Assembly: GCA_033002965.1 (NCBI GenBank)
Contig: JAURVB010000749.1
Coordinates: forward strand, 1-64,000
Reading direction: 5' to 3'
DNA from: Piper betle
Lineage: Eukaryota; Streptophyta; Magnoliopsida; Piperales; Piperaceae
DNA: 64,000 nt
Shown: in pieces, positions 10,398 through 22,300 of the stretch
Position numbering within the stretch: position 1 is the stretch's first letter
Layout: each line of letters begins with the position of its first letter
Translations under genes and position numbers: made by a program
Notes under the pieces: generated by a model
What the model saw: only the letters and a program-made list of their open reading frames with translations
Database searches by the model: none
What the model was told of the DNA's origin: nothing

Positions 10398-13300
10398 GCT
10401 ATGGCATCTTTACGATTCCAAGCATTAGAAATGGAGATACTGGAATATACTCAAGCTATTTTCCAGGTATGTTCTTAAAGAATTTTTTAGTGATGAACGG
10501 CAGGCCCATGGCTTCAATGATCTGTATCTATTTGTGTGAAATGTAAGATAAGTAATGTATTAGTTAATATTCAATTGAGTTTCCACCTTCCCATCCAGTA
10601 TATTTATTTCCAGCTATCAAGGGAATTGTGCTGATAGATCTGGATGGTTTTTGCAGAAGTAATTAAATTTCTAAGTATAGCTAGGTTTATTAACATAACA
10701 CCCCAGCCTGCATTCAATACCAATGAAGGAGGACTCGGGTTTAATGTGGGTGTGGAGTCATTGGACTTGTGAATCTTAAAGTCCATTAGCCCTTTTAAAT
10801 TTTGATGTAGTAGTCCTAGTTCATTATTTTGCACTTATTGTGTTACTTTTAGTGTATAACTTTTGAACTCATGTTTCTCTTACCTACTGTGAGTGTAATT
10901 TTTGTTCCACAGTTTATTTTGGCTGAAGGAGATATTTCTGCTGCTCTAAGGAGAGCATCAGCCGAAGGTCTTGGGCTTGTAGCTCGTCTTGGGAATGATG
11001 TTTTTACCCCAAAGATGGTTTGTCTTACAATCTGAAGATGCATATTATTGAGTTATTAGAACTTTTGACTGAATCATTATTGTCCATATGGTTTAATTTA
11101 TATTTAGAGTTGTCTTTTTTATATCTATGCAACACTGTCCAGAGAATTCTACTTATCATTATTTTTTTTGGATTATAATCATTAGACACGTCTTCTACTT
11201 GCTGACATAGTTACAAGTTCAGATCCAAGTTACATTGGGTCCATTGCATTCTCATTAGGTTGTATACACTGCAGGTAAAACTTCTTTCTCTTATCTTTTC
11301 TATCTTCTGCCTTTCTGTCTCAAATTTATATTTGATTGTTGCGGATCTTAAGACTGGTAGTTTTGAGTGTATAATTGTGGTTATGTAGATGGTAGACAAC
11401 GGTTGTGTATGCTCAATGTCTGAATTATTTACATTATGCTTTTCTTATTCTGGTCTGAAAAACAAATTTGGATCAGATGGAAAAGTTTATTCTTGATCTT
11501 ACTTCAAGGTTCTTTCAGTCTCTTCCCTTCATGCTGATGCAAAGCATCATAGACCTTTACAAAACCATTAATGTTACTACTAATATATTATTAAGGATTT
11601 TACTTTAACTTGATTTTTCTTTTATTTTGGAATTTTTGTCTATACAATTAGGAAGGTGCTTAGTTTAGATTTCTTTCAAGTTTTACCTTTAATATGGCCA
11701 CCCATAGTACAATTTTACCCCCATTGACTACTTTCCATTTTTATTCTTCCGTCTTCCGCTCTTGTTTTCTAGGTTAGAATAAATCTTGTTTGGTGGTGTC
11801 AAATTTTTAAATAAGTGCTAATTTCACCTTAACAAAGATTGTAGTTGGAAATGTGGAACGTGTTCTGATATTCTAATTGATCTAATCATAAACCAGTTGA
11901 AAAATGAAACCGTAATTATCCATTTTCCTTCGTACAACCTCCATCTATAAGCTCCCTTCCTTTAAGGCTTATCAGCAATTCAGATGTGTTAGTGGTCGCA
12001 CTTGGGGGTCTATGTAGCACATGTGCTAATTATCCTAAATGGTTTTTAGGATTTTTGTATTGTACCCAATTGGAGCCACTCCTAATTGCTCTTTTATAGT
12101 ACCATTGAGCACCCTTACCCACATTCATCTCAACTTTCTCATCTTTGCTAACTCTATCTTTTAATGTAACTTTCTTAAAAGCCTACAATTCTGCCCATTA
12201 GAGTATAGCTGTCTTCAGTATATTCCTGTAATTTACTTTTCTCAATGGAATTTGTCATTATCAAGTACACTTGAGGCATATCCATTTTTGCCATCAAATG
12301 ACAATCCAATAGGAAACATAGGATCCTATTCATGGGGATATAATATTCCATTCCAAAACTCAAAAGTTTGAAACAATTGGATTTCTTTGGAAATTGGATG
12401 CAATTACTAATTTATCATTTGGCATATACAGAGCGAGAACTTTGTTCTGGAAACTACTAGAATTTTAATTGAAGTGTTTCATATGCTTGTATTCCATAGA
12501 AGTTTCATTTTCCAATAATGCATCCTAATTTTATTCACAAATTCTTGTTCTAATGGCCAGATCAACCTCTTAAAAAATAATATATCTTGGTTATATTTCA
12601 TCTTTTCAACGAGTTAAGCAAAGAGCAAAACAATCTTACTATTTGATGGACTGAAAACCTATGTTTAACTGTTTGGAAAATTTTCAAATGGAAATTATTA
12701 ACTGAGAGAGAGATGTCATCTCCCAAAGAATTGAGGTTGGATTATAGATCTCCTTCTACTTCATCTTGTTGTAGACCATATTTGTAATGACCCGACGCAA
12801 GTGCAACATGATGGACCTAGTTGACGCAAGTGCAACATGATGGGCCTAGTCATTTCTTTAAAAGTAGTCAACTGAAGTTGAAGTTCATAAGCACATCCCC
12901 ACTAACATACTAGATTTTACTCCGGTAGAAATTTGACTAACTATTTAGGGGATCTTACATTCTACTTACTTTAAAGAAATTCCATTATGGAATTCCTTAT
13001 TATGACTCTTGAACCCAATTTGTATCTAGATAGTCCCTCATTATTTAACATGATTACAAGTTGGCTCTAATACCATTTATAATGACTCGACCCAAGTGTA
13101 GTGTAATAGGCCTAATCACTTTTTAAAAGTGGTTAACCGAAGTTGATGATTGTGAGGACATCCTTACTAATATGCTAAATCTTACTCTGGTAAGTATTAG
13201 ACGTGGGATTAACTATTTAGAGGATCTTACAATATCAACGCTTTCTTCCCGTTTTTCCGTGTCTTTTCTTATTGTCTCCATCTACGTTCTCTTGGGCTTA

Positions 13301-16300
13301 CCTTGTCCCTTTTTGACACCGACAAAATTGCATGGTGTACCTCTTTGCAACATCTAAGGAATGTATTTGCACATATCCAAGCCAACATGACCTATATTCT
13401 CGCATTTTTTCTTCAATCGGTATAACCTCTAACTTTGCATGTATGGTGATATTGGAGATTTGATCTTTAATGGTTTTATTGGGCATCCATCTTAACATAC
13501 ACATCTCTACCACTTCCAATTTATCAAGATGGTTGTGTTTAGTAATTCGACATTCTATCCCATAAAGCAACACGGTAAGGATTTACTCTTCAATTTAGCT
13601 GGTATTTGTTTATCACAAAGCATCCCAGAAGCAACTGTCCATTTTAATCAGCCAACCACAATCCTATGTGTGTCATCCTCACCAATATCTTCTTTTGCAT
13701 CTATCATGGAGCCAAGATGTTTAGTTAAATGTTCCACTTTTCCTCTATGTTTAGAGTACAAAACATTTAGTTTCCCCTTTGGGAAGATCTAATGAAATTT
13801 TATCTTATCTTAGGAAAAAAAGAATTTATCCCTATAACAGATTTTCGCTCTTTGTATCAATATCTTCCTTCTTGTCAACCATGGATTTAGGTACCCAAAA
13901 CAAATTTTCTCATCATCATCATCTTTGCTTTTGCTAGGAAGTTAAATTGAATATCTAGTGGATAAGCGCATTGATTGAGATCATAAAGTGGTCATGACGT
14001 GTTGATCATTAGTGTTTGTGCTTGAAATTATTCAATATTAATGGACACAATGTCTAACTATTTATCTTCAGTTTTGATTTTGAATCAAACACTTAGTTTC
14101 TCATTTGCTGTTAAACCTGCAGTGCAGGGGGATGGCATTGTCCATGTTGGTTCCGGCAACTGTGAGTTCATTATCTTTACTTGCAAAGAATGCAAATGCA
14201 AGTCTTCGTGTCTGGTCATTACATGGGCTATTATTGACCATAGAAGCTGCCGGCTTGTCTTATGCGTCTCATGTTCAGGTAGTTTTAAAATAAAATAATG
14301 CCTCCATGCTCTACTCTCCTAAAGTGTATGTAAGAGAAATTTATCTTGCTTAAGGTGGTTTTTTTCTTATTATAATCTTTGTTTGATGGAATAATAAGGA
14401 GAAACTGTGGTTTGTAGAATTTTCCCAATTACATATTTTCAATAATGATTAAGGTGATATTGATTAAGTTATGTCAATCAATAATGTAACGACCTAGTCC
14501 AAGTGCAACCTGATGGGCTTGATGTCTTCCCTTCAACATGGTTAACCCAAAAGATATTACCCTTGTATGTATTAGATGTGAGACTAATAGCCCACATCCA
14601 CAATCTAGTCTAACCCACCTTCAAATGTAGTCCTTAATCCTTAGCCCAAGTGCAACCTAATGGGCTTAAGTCTTCCCTTCATCATGGTTAACCCAAAAGA
14701 TATTACCTTTGTACGTATTAGATGTGAGATTAATAACCCACATCCACAATCTAGTCTAACCCACCTTCCAATGTAGTCCTTAGTCCTTAGCCCAAGTGTC
14801 AACTGATGGCACAAGTCATTTTTTCAAAAATGGCTAATCAAAATTGAATATCTATAGGCACTCCCTCACTAATATACTGAATCTTACCTCAATAGGTATT
14901 GGAGTGGGACTAATTTTATAGGAGCTTACAAATAATGATTGCCCGTTTTATTTTTTAAGAAAGTATATAATAACTAGGATATTAAAATTTCATCTCATTA
15001 TCTTCTTTCAAGGATTTCACCAGCTTAGGACATCCTCACTAAAGCTTACTACCATTTGTTATTGCATTAGTTTAATTTCATCGAAAGGCATAAATGGATG
15101 ATATAAAATCTGTGCTGCGGGTTTCATTGTAGGCAAGATAAGTTCTAGATGATGATGGTGTTAAATGTGGAGGTATGTTATTTACAGTGTTATTTAACTC
15201 TTTTATTTGTTCCTTTTGAATGCAGGCAACACTTAATCTTGTTATGGACGTTCTTTTGTCAGAGGAGAATGGATGGGTTGACCTTCAACAAGAAGTAGGT
15301 CGCTTAGTAAATGTCATTGTTTCTGTCATTGGGCCTGAGCTTTTACCTCAGGGTATTTTCTTTTCCCGATGCAAGGTAAGCAAGTCCAAATTAGATGTTA
15401 GTTTAATAATTATGTGCAACTATTTGTTCTCCACTGCTTAATTTAAGTTTTTGGCTTTCCCACCTTTGGGTTGTTCCTGTATATGATCAAATACGCCCTA
15501 CCTCTGGTGTCATTTGTGGGATAGTTACCTTATACATTCACAAAAGAAGACGCAAGGCTAGTGTAAATGATTTAGGTGGATTTTTCTTTACTGCCACGTA
15601 TAATCAGAATCCCAGCAGCACTTATAATGGGTGGCATTTTTATTTCTAGAATTTTAGTCAAATCAAAACTTGTCTAACATCCCAACAAAAAACAACAGAT
15701 CAATACATAAGATGCAATGTCATTGGTGGGTGGTAATCCCTGTTGATGATCGCCATGGGGAAGCAAACAAATAGTGGACGGAGAAGGCCTGCAAGCCACA
15801 ACCTAGAAAGAATAGGGGGTGGGTATTTTAGTCAATGAAATGAAAATTTAAAAAGGAATGTGTTATAATCTAGATTGTCGCTCTCAATCCAACGTCTCAC
15901 ATTGAGTTTCTCAAAGTTTCTTGCATTTTAAAATTTCTCTGTCTGTCATGACTCATATGATGTAAAATGCAATTTCTGTGATGTATAGAGTAGAAATATC
16001 AGAGATATGTAGCATTATTGTTTTTCTATGTTTTTGGTATTACCCTTAATGAATAGCTGGCTAGTGGTTCTCAACAATGAACTATTTTTTTCTCTTACTT
16101 CCAAATTCCAATTGGTGCGTCTGGTTGGTGCTTGATGTGGCATTGACTTCTAAGGTGTTCTTTACTTTTGCAGTCTGTTGTTGCAGAGATCAGTTCTGGC
16201 CAAGAAACATTAGCATTGCTTGAGTGGGTCTTTCAGTCCCCATTCACTCTCCATTAATCTTCTTTTTTTAAAAAAAAATTATTATTTATTCATTTATTTA

Positions 16301-19300
16301 TTTTTCTTTTGTTTGCTATCAGATGTGTAAGATTTACACAGCAGCTTGTCATTTTTGCTCCTCAAGCTATTTCCATTCACTCCCATGTTCAAACCCTTCT
16401 TTCCACTCTATCTTCGAGACAGGTGAGCTTTGATTCTTCTGTGGAAACATCGCTTAATCAGTTGGCTATCTTCTTGACTATACCTGTTTGCTTTCTTGCA
16501 GCCTACCCTGAGATACCTTGCTGTGTCCACATTAAGGCATTTAGTTGAGAAGGATCCGGTATTTCCTCAAGTTTTTCTAACTTGGATGATTTTAAAACAG
16601 AATGCCATTTCTGCTGCTATTCTCCTACCTATGTTTGTTCAAGTTTGGTTGTTTTCTTTTGCAATTTTCTTTTTCAGGTTGCAGTTATTGATGAAAAGAT
16701 TGAGGTACACTTGTTCCATATGCTTGATGAGGAGACAGATCCTGAGTATGTATACTTTTTTCCCCTCCTTAACATTATAATTTGTCTCTTGTCATGTTTA
16801 CTCATGTAATTTTTATTATTCAGAATCGGAAATCTTGTTCGATCAACAATTAAGCGATTGCTTCTTACTTCTTGTCCTTCTTGTCCGTCACACTGGATAT
16901 CTCTCTGTCATAATGTGGTATATTAATGTTAACATTAGCATTTTTGCTTCTCTTTCAAATTGAGATCATGTCGTTTTATTTATTTTTTCCTCTTAGAGCA
17001 CCTATAAGAATTATTTTATGGCAGTAGTAATAGGAGAAAAAATTTACATTTCTTCTGTTTGCTTTTGAGTTAATTAATTTTTTACTTTTAACCATGTAGT
17101 TTTGGTGTTTAAGTGGACATTCATAGTGGTTTATATTTTATATCTATTTATTCTGGTTCAAAAATGGTGAACTAGAGTTTTGGGATCCTAATCCAATCAT
17201 TTGGGATTATGTAGGCGGCAATAATGACTAATGTTTATTAATGTATTAGAGATATAGGTTACCTCTTACGAACTCTATTTACTTGTATTAAGGTCTTGGC
17301 CACATCAAATAGGAATTCTTCTGAAAATAATGCAATGACTGCGGAGAACCCCTCAAATATTAATCCAGAAAGTGAATCTACAGTGAGTTATGCAACTGAT
17401 GATGAAGATATGATTGCTCATTTTAGTGATGGTAAGCGACTAGATATGGATGTTTTAGCCGCCCTTGTTTCAGGACAGAAGCATCTCAGATACAAGACCA
17501 GAGCATTTGCTGCAGAGTATGTAGTCTGTCATCTTTCTAGTACTCTTGATGTATTTCCTGAATTTTGGTTTGCAGAGTTTGCTTGGAGGGAAAGTTGTTT
17601 TTAATTTCCAAAATTTTTGCCAATTTTCTTGTTCTTACTGGATTGCTAGTTTGTTTGACTGGGTTAACATAGGTGTTTGAGCTACATACCTGCTGCTGTT
17701 GGGACAACTTCTGCTCATTTTGATATCTCTTTGGCAAGACAAAGCCCATTTTTTGATTCTAGAACAGCTGCAGACTGGCTAGTTTTGCATTTGGATAACC
17801 TTGTTGGTCTTGCATATCAGGTTTGATTGCTGATTTTGACCAAAAAATTCCTTATGTGAAGATGATTGACTGAATCTATTGTTTTTTTGCAATTTAATTT
17901 TGCAGATTAGCACTTGTCAATTTGAGAAAATACAGCCTATAGGGGTTGAACTTTTAAATACCATCATGGATAAGGTACTTTATCACGTTTTAAGTAAAAC
18001 TCTTTTGGAAGATTTTATGTTTCTTAGTGCCAGTAGTGTGTGTTCTTATTTACTCCTTTAATGGTTTACATATATTTGAGAAAATACAGCCTACAGGGGT
18101 TGAACTTTTAAATACCATCATGGATAAGGTACTTTATCACGTTTTAAGTAAAACTCTGTTGGAAGATTTTATGTTTCTTAGTGCCAGTAGTGTGTGTTCT
18201 TATTTACTCCTTTAATGGTTTACATATATTTGAGAAAATACAGCCTACAGGGTTGAACTTTTAAATACCATCATGGATAACGTACTTTATCACGTTTAAG
18301 TAAAACTCTTTTGGAAGATTTTATGTTTCTTAGTGCCAGTAGTGTATGTTCTTATTTACTCCTTTAATGGTTTACATACACCAATAATTGCATGCTAAGC
18401 AAAATTTGGTTTTTAAGCTTAAGCCATGAAGTCAAGGGTTAACAGTTGATCACAAATATGGACATAAAATATCATTTTCTCAATCTAGGGCAAATAAGGA
18501 CATTATTTTATATGCTTGTTGTCTCTTCTTATTCGTTATCCTCCTCCTTCCTAATCCCAATCATTTTGGTTTGTAGTCATGATCCCATGATCCATGATCC
18601 ATGATCCATAAAGAATAAATAAGATGATTACTTATATATGCTTTTTGTAACTATAAGTTTTTATGTAGACCTTAATGAGTCCTCCAATGTGCGCCTGTTT
18701 TGGGTGCCAGACAGCCCATAGGATTGTAAGCCTTTGTATTAAGTTTGATGATGATGGACCAGAAACGTACCTTGTAATATCTCAACTTCATGGTTGTTGC
18801 AATATTGGACTATGTGAAGATTTTAAGACCATTCCTCGTAAAAGCTTAAACTCTGTCTTAAAATAGAAAAAGCGTTAGATATTAAAAAAAATGTGATCTT
18901 AAATAGAAGGTAAATATTGCTTAGATGATCCTAAATGCATTGGCTGCTCACTTCCTGTGCTGAAAAACCATATACTAGCATTCTTGTGAATCCTCTCTTC
19001 ATCACTTTCCTAGCCTATATTTGGTACGGGTGCAAAAAAAAAAAAATCTTCCAAGGCATTTCAATTCAACAACAGGCTCTCACTTCATCAATTATCTATT
19101 AGGTTCCATTGGCCTTTGACGCCCTCAACTATAAGCAAAAAATTTTCAATAACTATAACTTCCTTGGCAACTTTTGGATGTAGTTTTTCATTCCTCTGGC
19201 CTTTTGCAGCTATGGCTTAGGCTGCTTCTATTTTGCCCGTCAGGTTTTAATGAATTTTAAATTTTATAAAAAAATGTTCTATTCTATTCTTATTATTATT

Positions 19301-22300
19301 GTTATTTTCTGATTTTCTTCCTTATTATCTTTAGTGGTTCTAATAACTTTGAAGTTTGAATTCCTCAATATCATATACTTTAACATGATCGTGCAGTTTG
19401 AAAAGTCTCCTGATCCAGAGCTTCCAGGACATTTTCTGATGGAACAATACCAGGTATGTTTCATGCTTCTTCAGTATTCTGGTAGAGTTGATTTGTATCT
19501 ATTTTTAATTTTTTTTGTTCTATAATTGAGGGATAATTGTAATGTATCTGATGCAAAATTATGGTTAATAAGGTGAATGCGATGTTTAAAATTTTTTATG
19601 CATTACCAAACAGGCACAGCTTGTCTCTGCTGTCCGGACAGCTTTGAACGCATCTTCAGATCCTCTTCTTTTGGAGGCAGGTCTTAAATTAGCCACTCGG
19701 GTGAGAAAGCTGCTTTGCATTAGTTGGTGATTATAACTGTTGATGCTAATATGCTCTGTGGAACACTAAATCTGGTGTAAATTGTAGATTTTTACAAGCA
19801 GCATCATAAGCGGAGATCGGGTAGCCCTTAACCGGTTATTTTTGTTGATTTCACGACCCCTAACTGACATCAAAGATCTTTATTATCCATCTTTTGCTGA
19901 ATGGGTTGCATGCAAGGTATCAGCACTTTTTGCTTGTGCATCTTTGGTGTTTGCTATATATTATCATGTTCATCATCATCCTGAGTACCTTATCCTAGTG
20001 GTACAAAGTTTACAACACCAATAGGAGCTTTCACAATTAAATCATTGACTCAAAATTCGTTGGAAGCAAAGTTTAACATCTCTAGATCAGTATAGATAGT
20101 CTAGCGTCCAATGCAGCATCAGTTTGCGCTTGAGCCTTGTCTTTAAGTATAAAATTTTACCTCATATTATTCCTGGCACTCTTGAAAAATGAGATACATT
20201 GACACCATCATCATTATCATTGTGTACCTTTCCTGATATATGAATGTGACAATTTTTTGTATATTTGCAGGTTTGTTGGACCATGTCATATTCAATGTAT
20301 GTAGTAAAAGACATCTATAATGATTTGTTTATTTATTTTTTTAATCTATGCTTGCAGATAGTGGTCAGGCTCTTGTCAGCCCATGCTGCTATCAAGTGTT
20401 ATGTGTACTCATTCTTCAATGTGGATGGAGAAAGACGAGCAATTGAGTGCACGTCTTTAATACCTCTGCTTTCAGAAAACGCACATGTCTTGGGAAATTA
20501 TTGGATTCGAATTCTTAGTGATTATAGCTATGTGTGCTTTGCCTTGCAGACGAAGACAAATGTATGTTTTTTCTTGTTCGTTTCATTGAAAATTTTCACC
20601 ATTATCCATTATTCTTACTTGTGTAATTGTTTTCAGTATAAGCCGTTTTTGGATGGACTTCAGTATCCAATGGTGTCTTCTAAAGTACGGTCATGTTTAG
20701 ATGAATCTTGGTCAGTTATATTGCAAGCAGTAGTACTGGATGCGGTCCCTGCAATCACCAACAAGAACGAGTTCTCAAAAGCGAACGTGAATGATAAGAA
20801 AACATTTGTGTCAGGATATAGAATGGTGAAGTTGGATGTCAGAGAATTTCATTTTCTTTGGGGATTTGCAATGCTACTACTGTTTCAGGGACCAAGTTTG
20901 AGCAGTGATGTGAGAACTTTGATGAGGTCCCAAAATGTTTTTGCTGTTAAAGAATCTGATAACCTGGGTTCATGTGCATGTGAAGTTGCACTGATAGCAT
21001 TCCAGTCCCTGATGAAGGAAAGATTTTATGGTGATCATATTTCTCAGGATCACTGCAAGGAGTTATTGCAGGTATTCGAATTAAGCTAAAGAAGTCAACG
21101 GTAAATTTTGGTTTTGGTGGCTTATCAATAAAACACCCCATCAATTGACTCCCATTCTTTTCTTTTGCTTGTGGGCTAACCTCTAGAGATTGATTATTAC
21201 ATTCTCCAATTTTTCTGTCAGCTATGAATTGTCTCTTTGCCCTTCACAATTTTCAGCAATGCAGTTTGTTCACAAAGTTGTACTTGGTTATGGTTTTCGT
21301 TTGCTTTTAAGCACACTCAAAGTGTATCCTCCATCAAGAATTTGAGAGAGGTGTTCAATTATGCAAGAATTTATTTCCTTTTTTGTGTCAATATCTTTAA
21401 GTATGGAAAATATCCATACTAGCTGTGACATGGTTGTTCATTTGTGACCCAAAAATCATGGGCTCAAGTCATACAGGCAACCGATCCGGTGGAAGGTAAT
21501 GAACTTTAAGTAGTTGTTAGGAATCCCAAGGGGAGGGATCTAGACATGATTCACATCATGTGATAAAAAATTTGTGGTAGCAAGAAGAGAATAGTAGAAT
21601 TGGAGAAAAGGAAGAAGTTTTATTTGTCAAATAGCAAGAACTACAATGGTTCATGTCCCCTCATAGTGTAAGATTCCCTAATTAGTTAGTCTAGTTAGTT
21701 AGTCCTATATTTGATACTTGTAGGGGTGCTTACAATCTTCAACTTGGTTAACTATTTTTGAGGAAAAGACTAGGCCCATCAGTTTACACTAAGGCTAGGT
21801 CGCAACTAATGGAATCAGAATTAACTTAGAACCATGTTAGATGTTGGAGGTCTATCAAGATATATACTCAGATTAGGCTCATGAGCCATAGAAAGGAATT
21901 CCAAAAATGAAATTTTCTTAAGGTGGGTGGAATGTAAGATCCCTCAATTAGTTAGTCCTACGTCTAATACTTCGGGTATGATAGTATGATACTACATCTT
22001 TAACTTGGTTAATCACTTTTGAAGAAATAAATAGGTCTCAATTACATATAGCTTTAAAAAATCCTAAATGAAAAAATAGGATGATTTATTCAAAAACAAA
22101 TCGAACTTACATATTGAAATGAAACCTTAATGGAGGTAATAGAGCTTTATTATAAAGAAATACTAAATAAAACATGCACTATTCTTCTTTCAATTTCGTT
22201 TGGTGGTTTCTTCTTTGGTACACACATACTAGCCAGATGACAAAAATATGATCAAAACCACCTCAGATTTTTGTTATATCTACCGGCATGGCTGGCTGAT

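Noticed and set aside
18027..18215. Separate small proteins ending [19 protein letters not shown], seen twice
   Set aside because: They arise from the 154-bp tandem copies of a SWEETIE exon end and adjoining intron.
18580..18610. Short tandem ATGATCC repeat as a CRISPR-like or regulatory array
   Set aside because: It is three or four copies of a 9-base word inside a plant intron, with no spacers.
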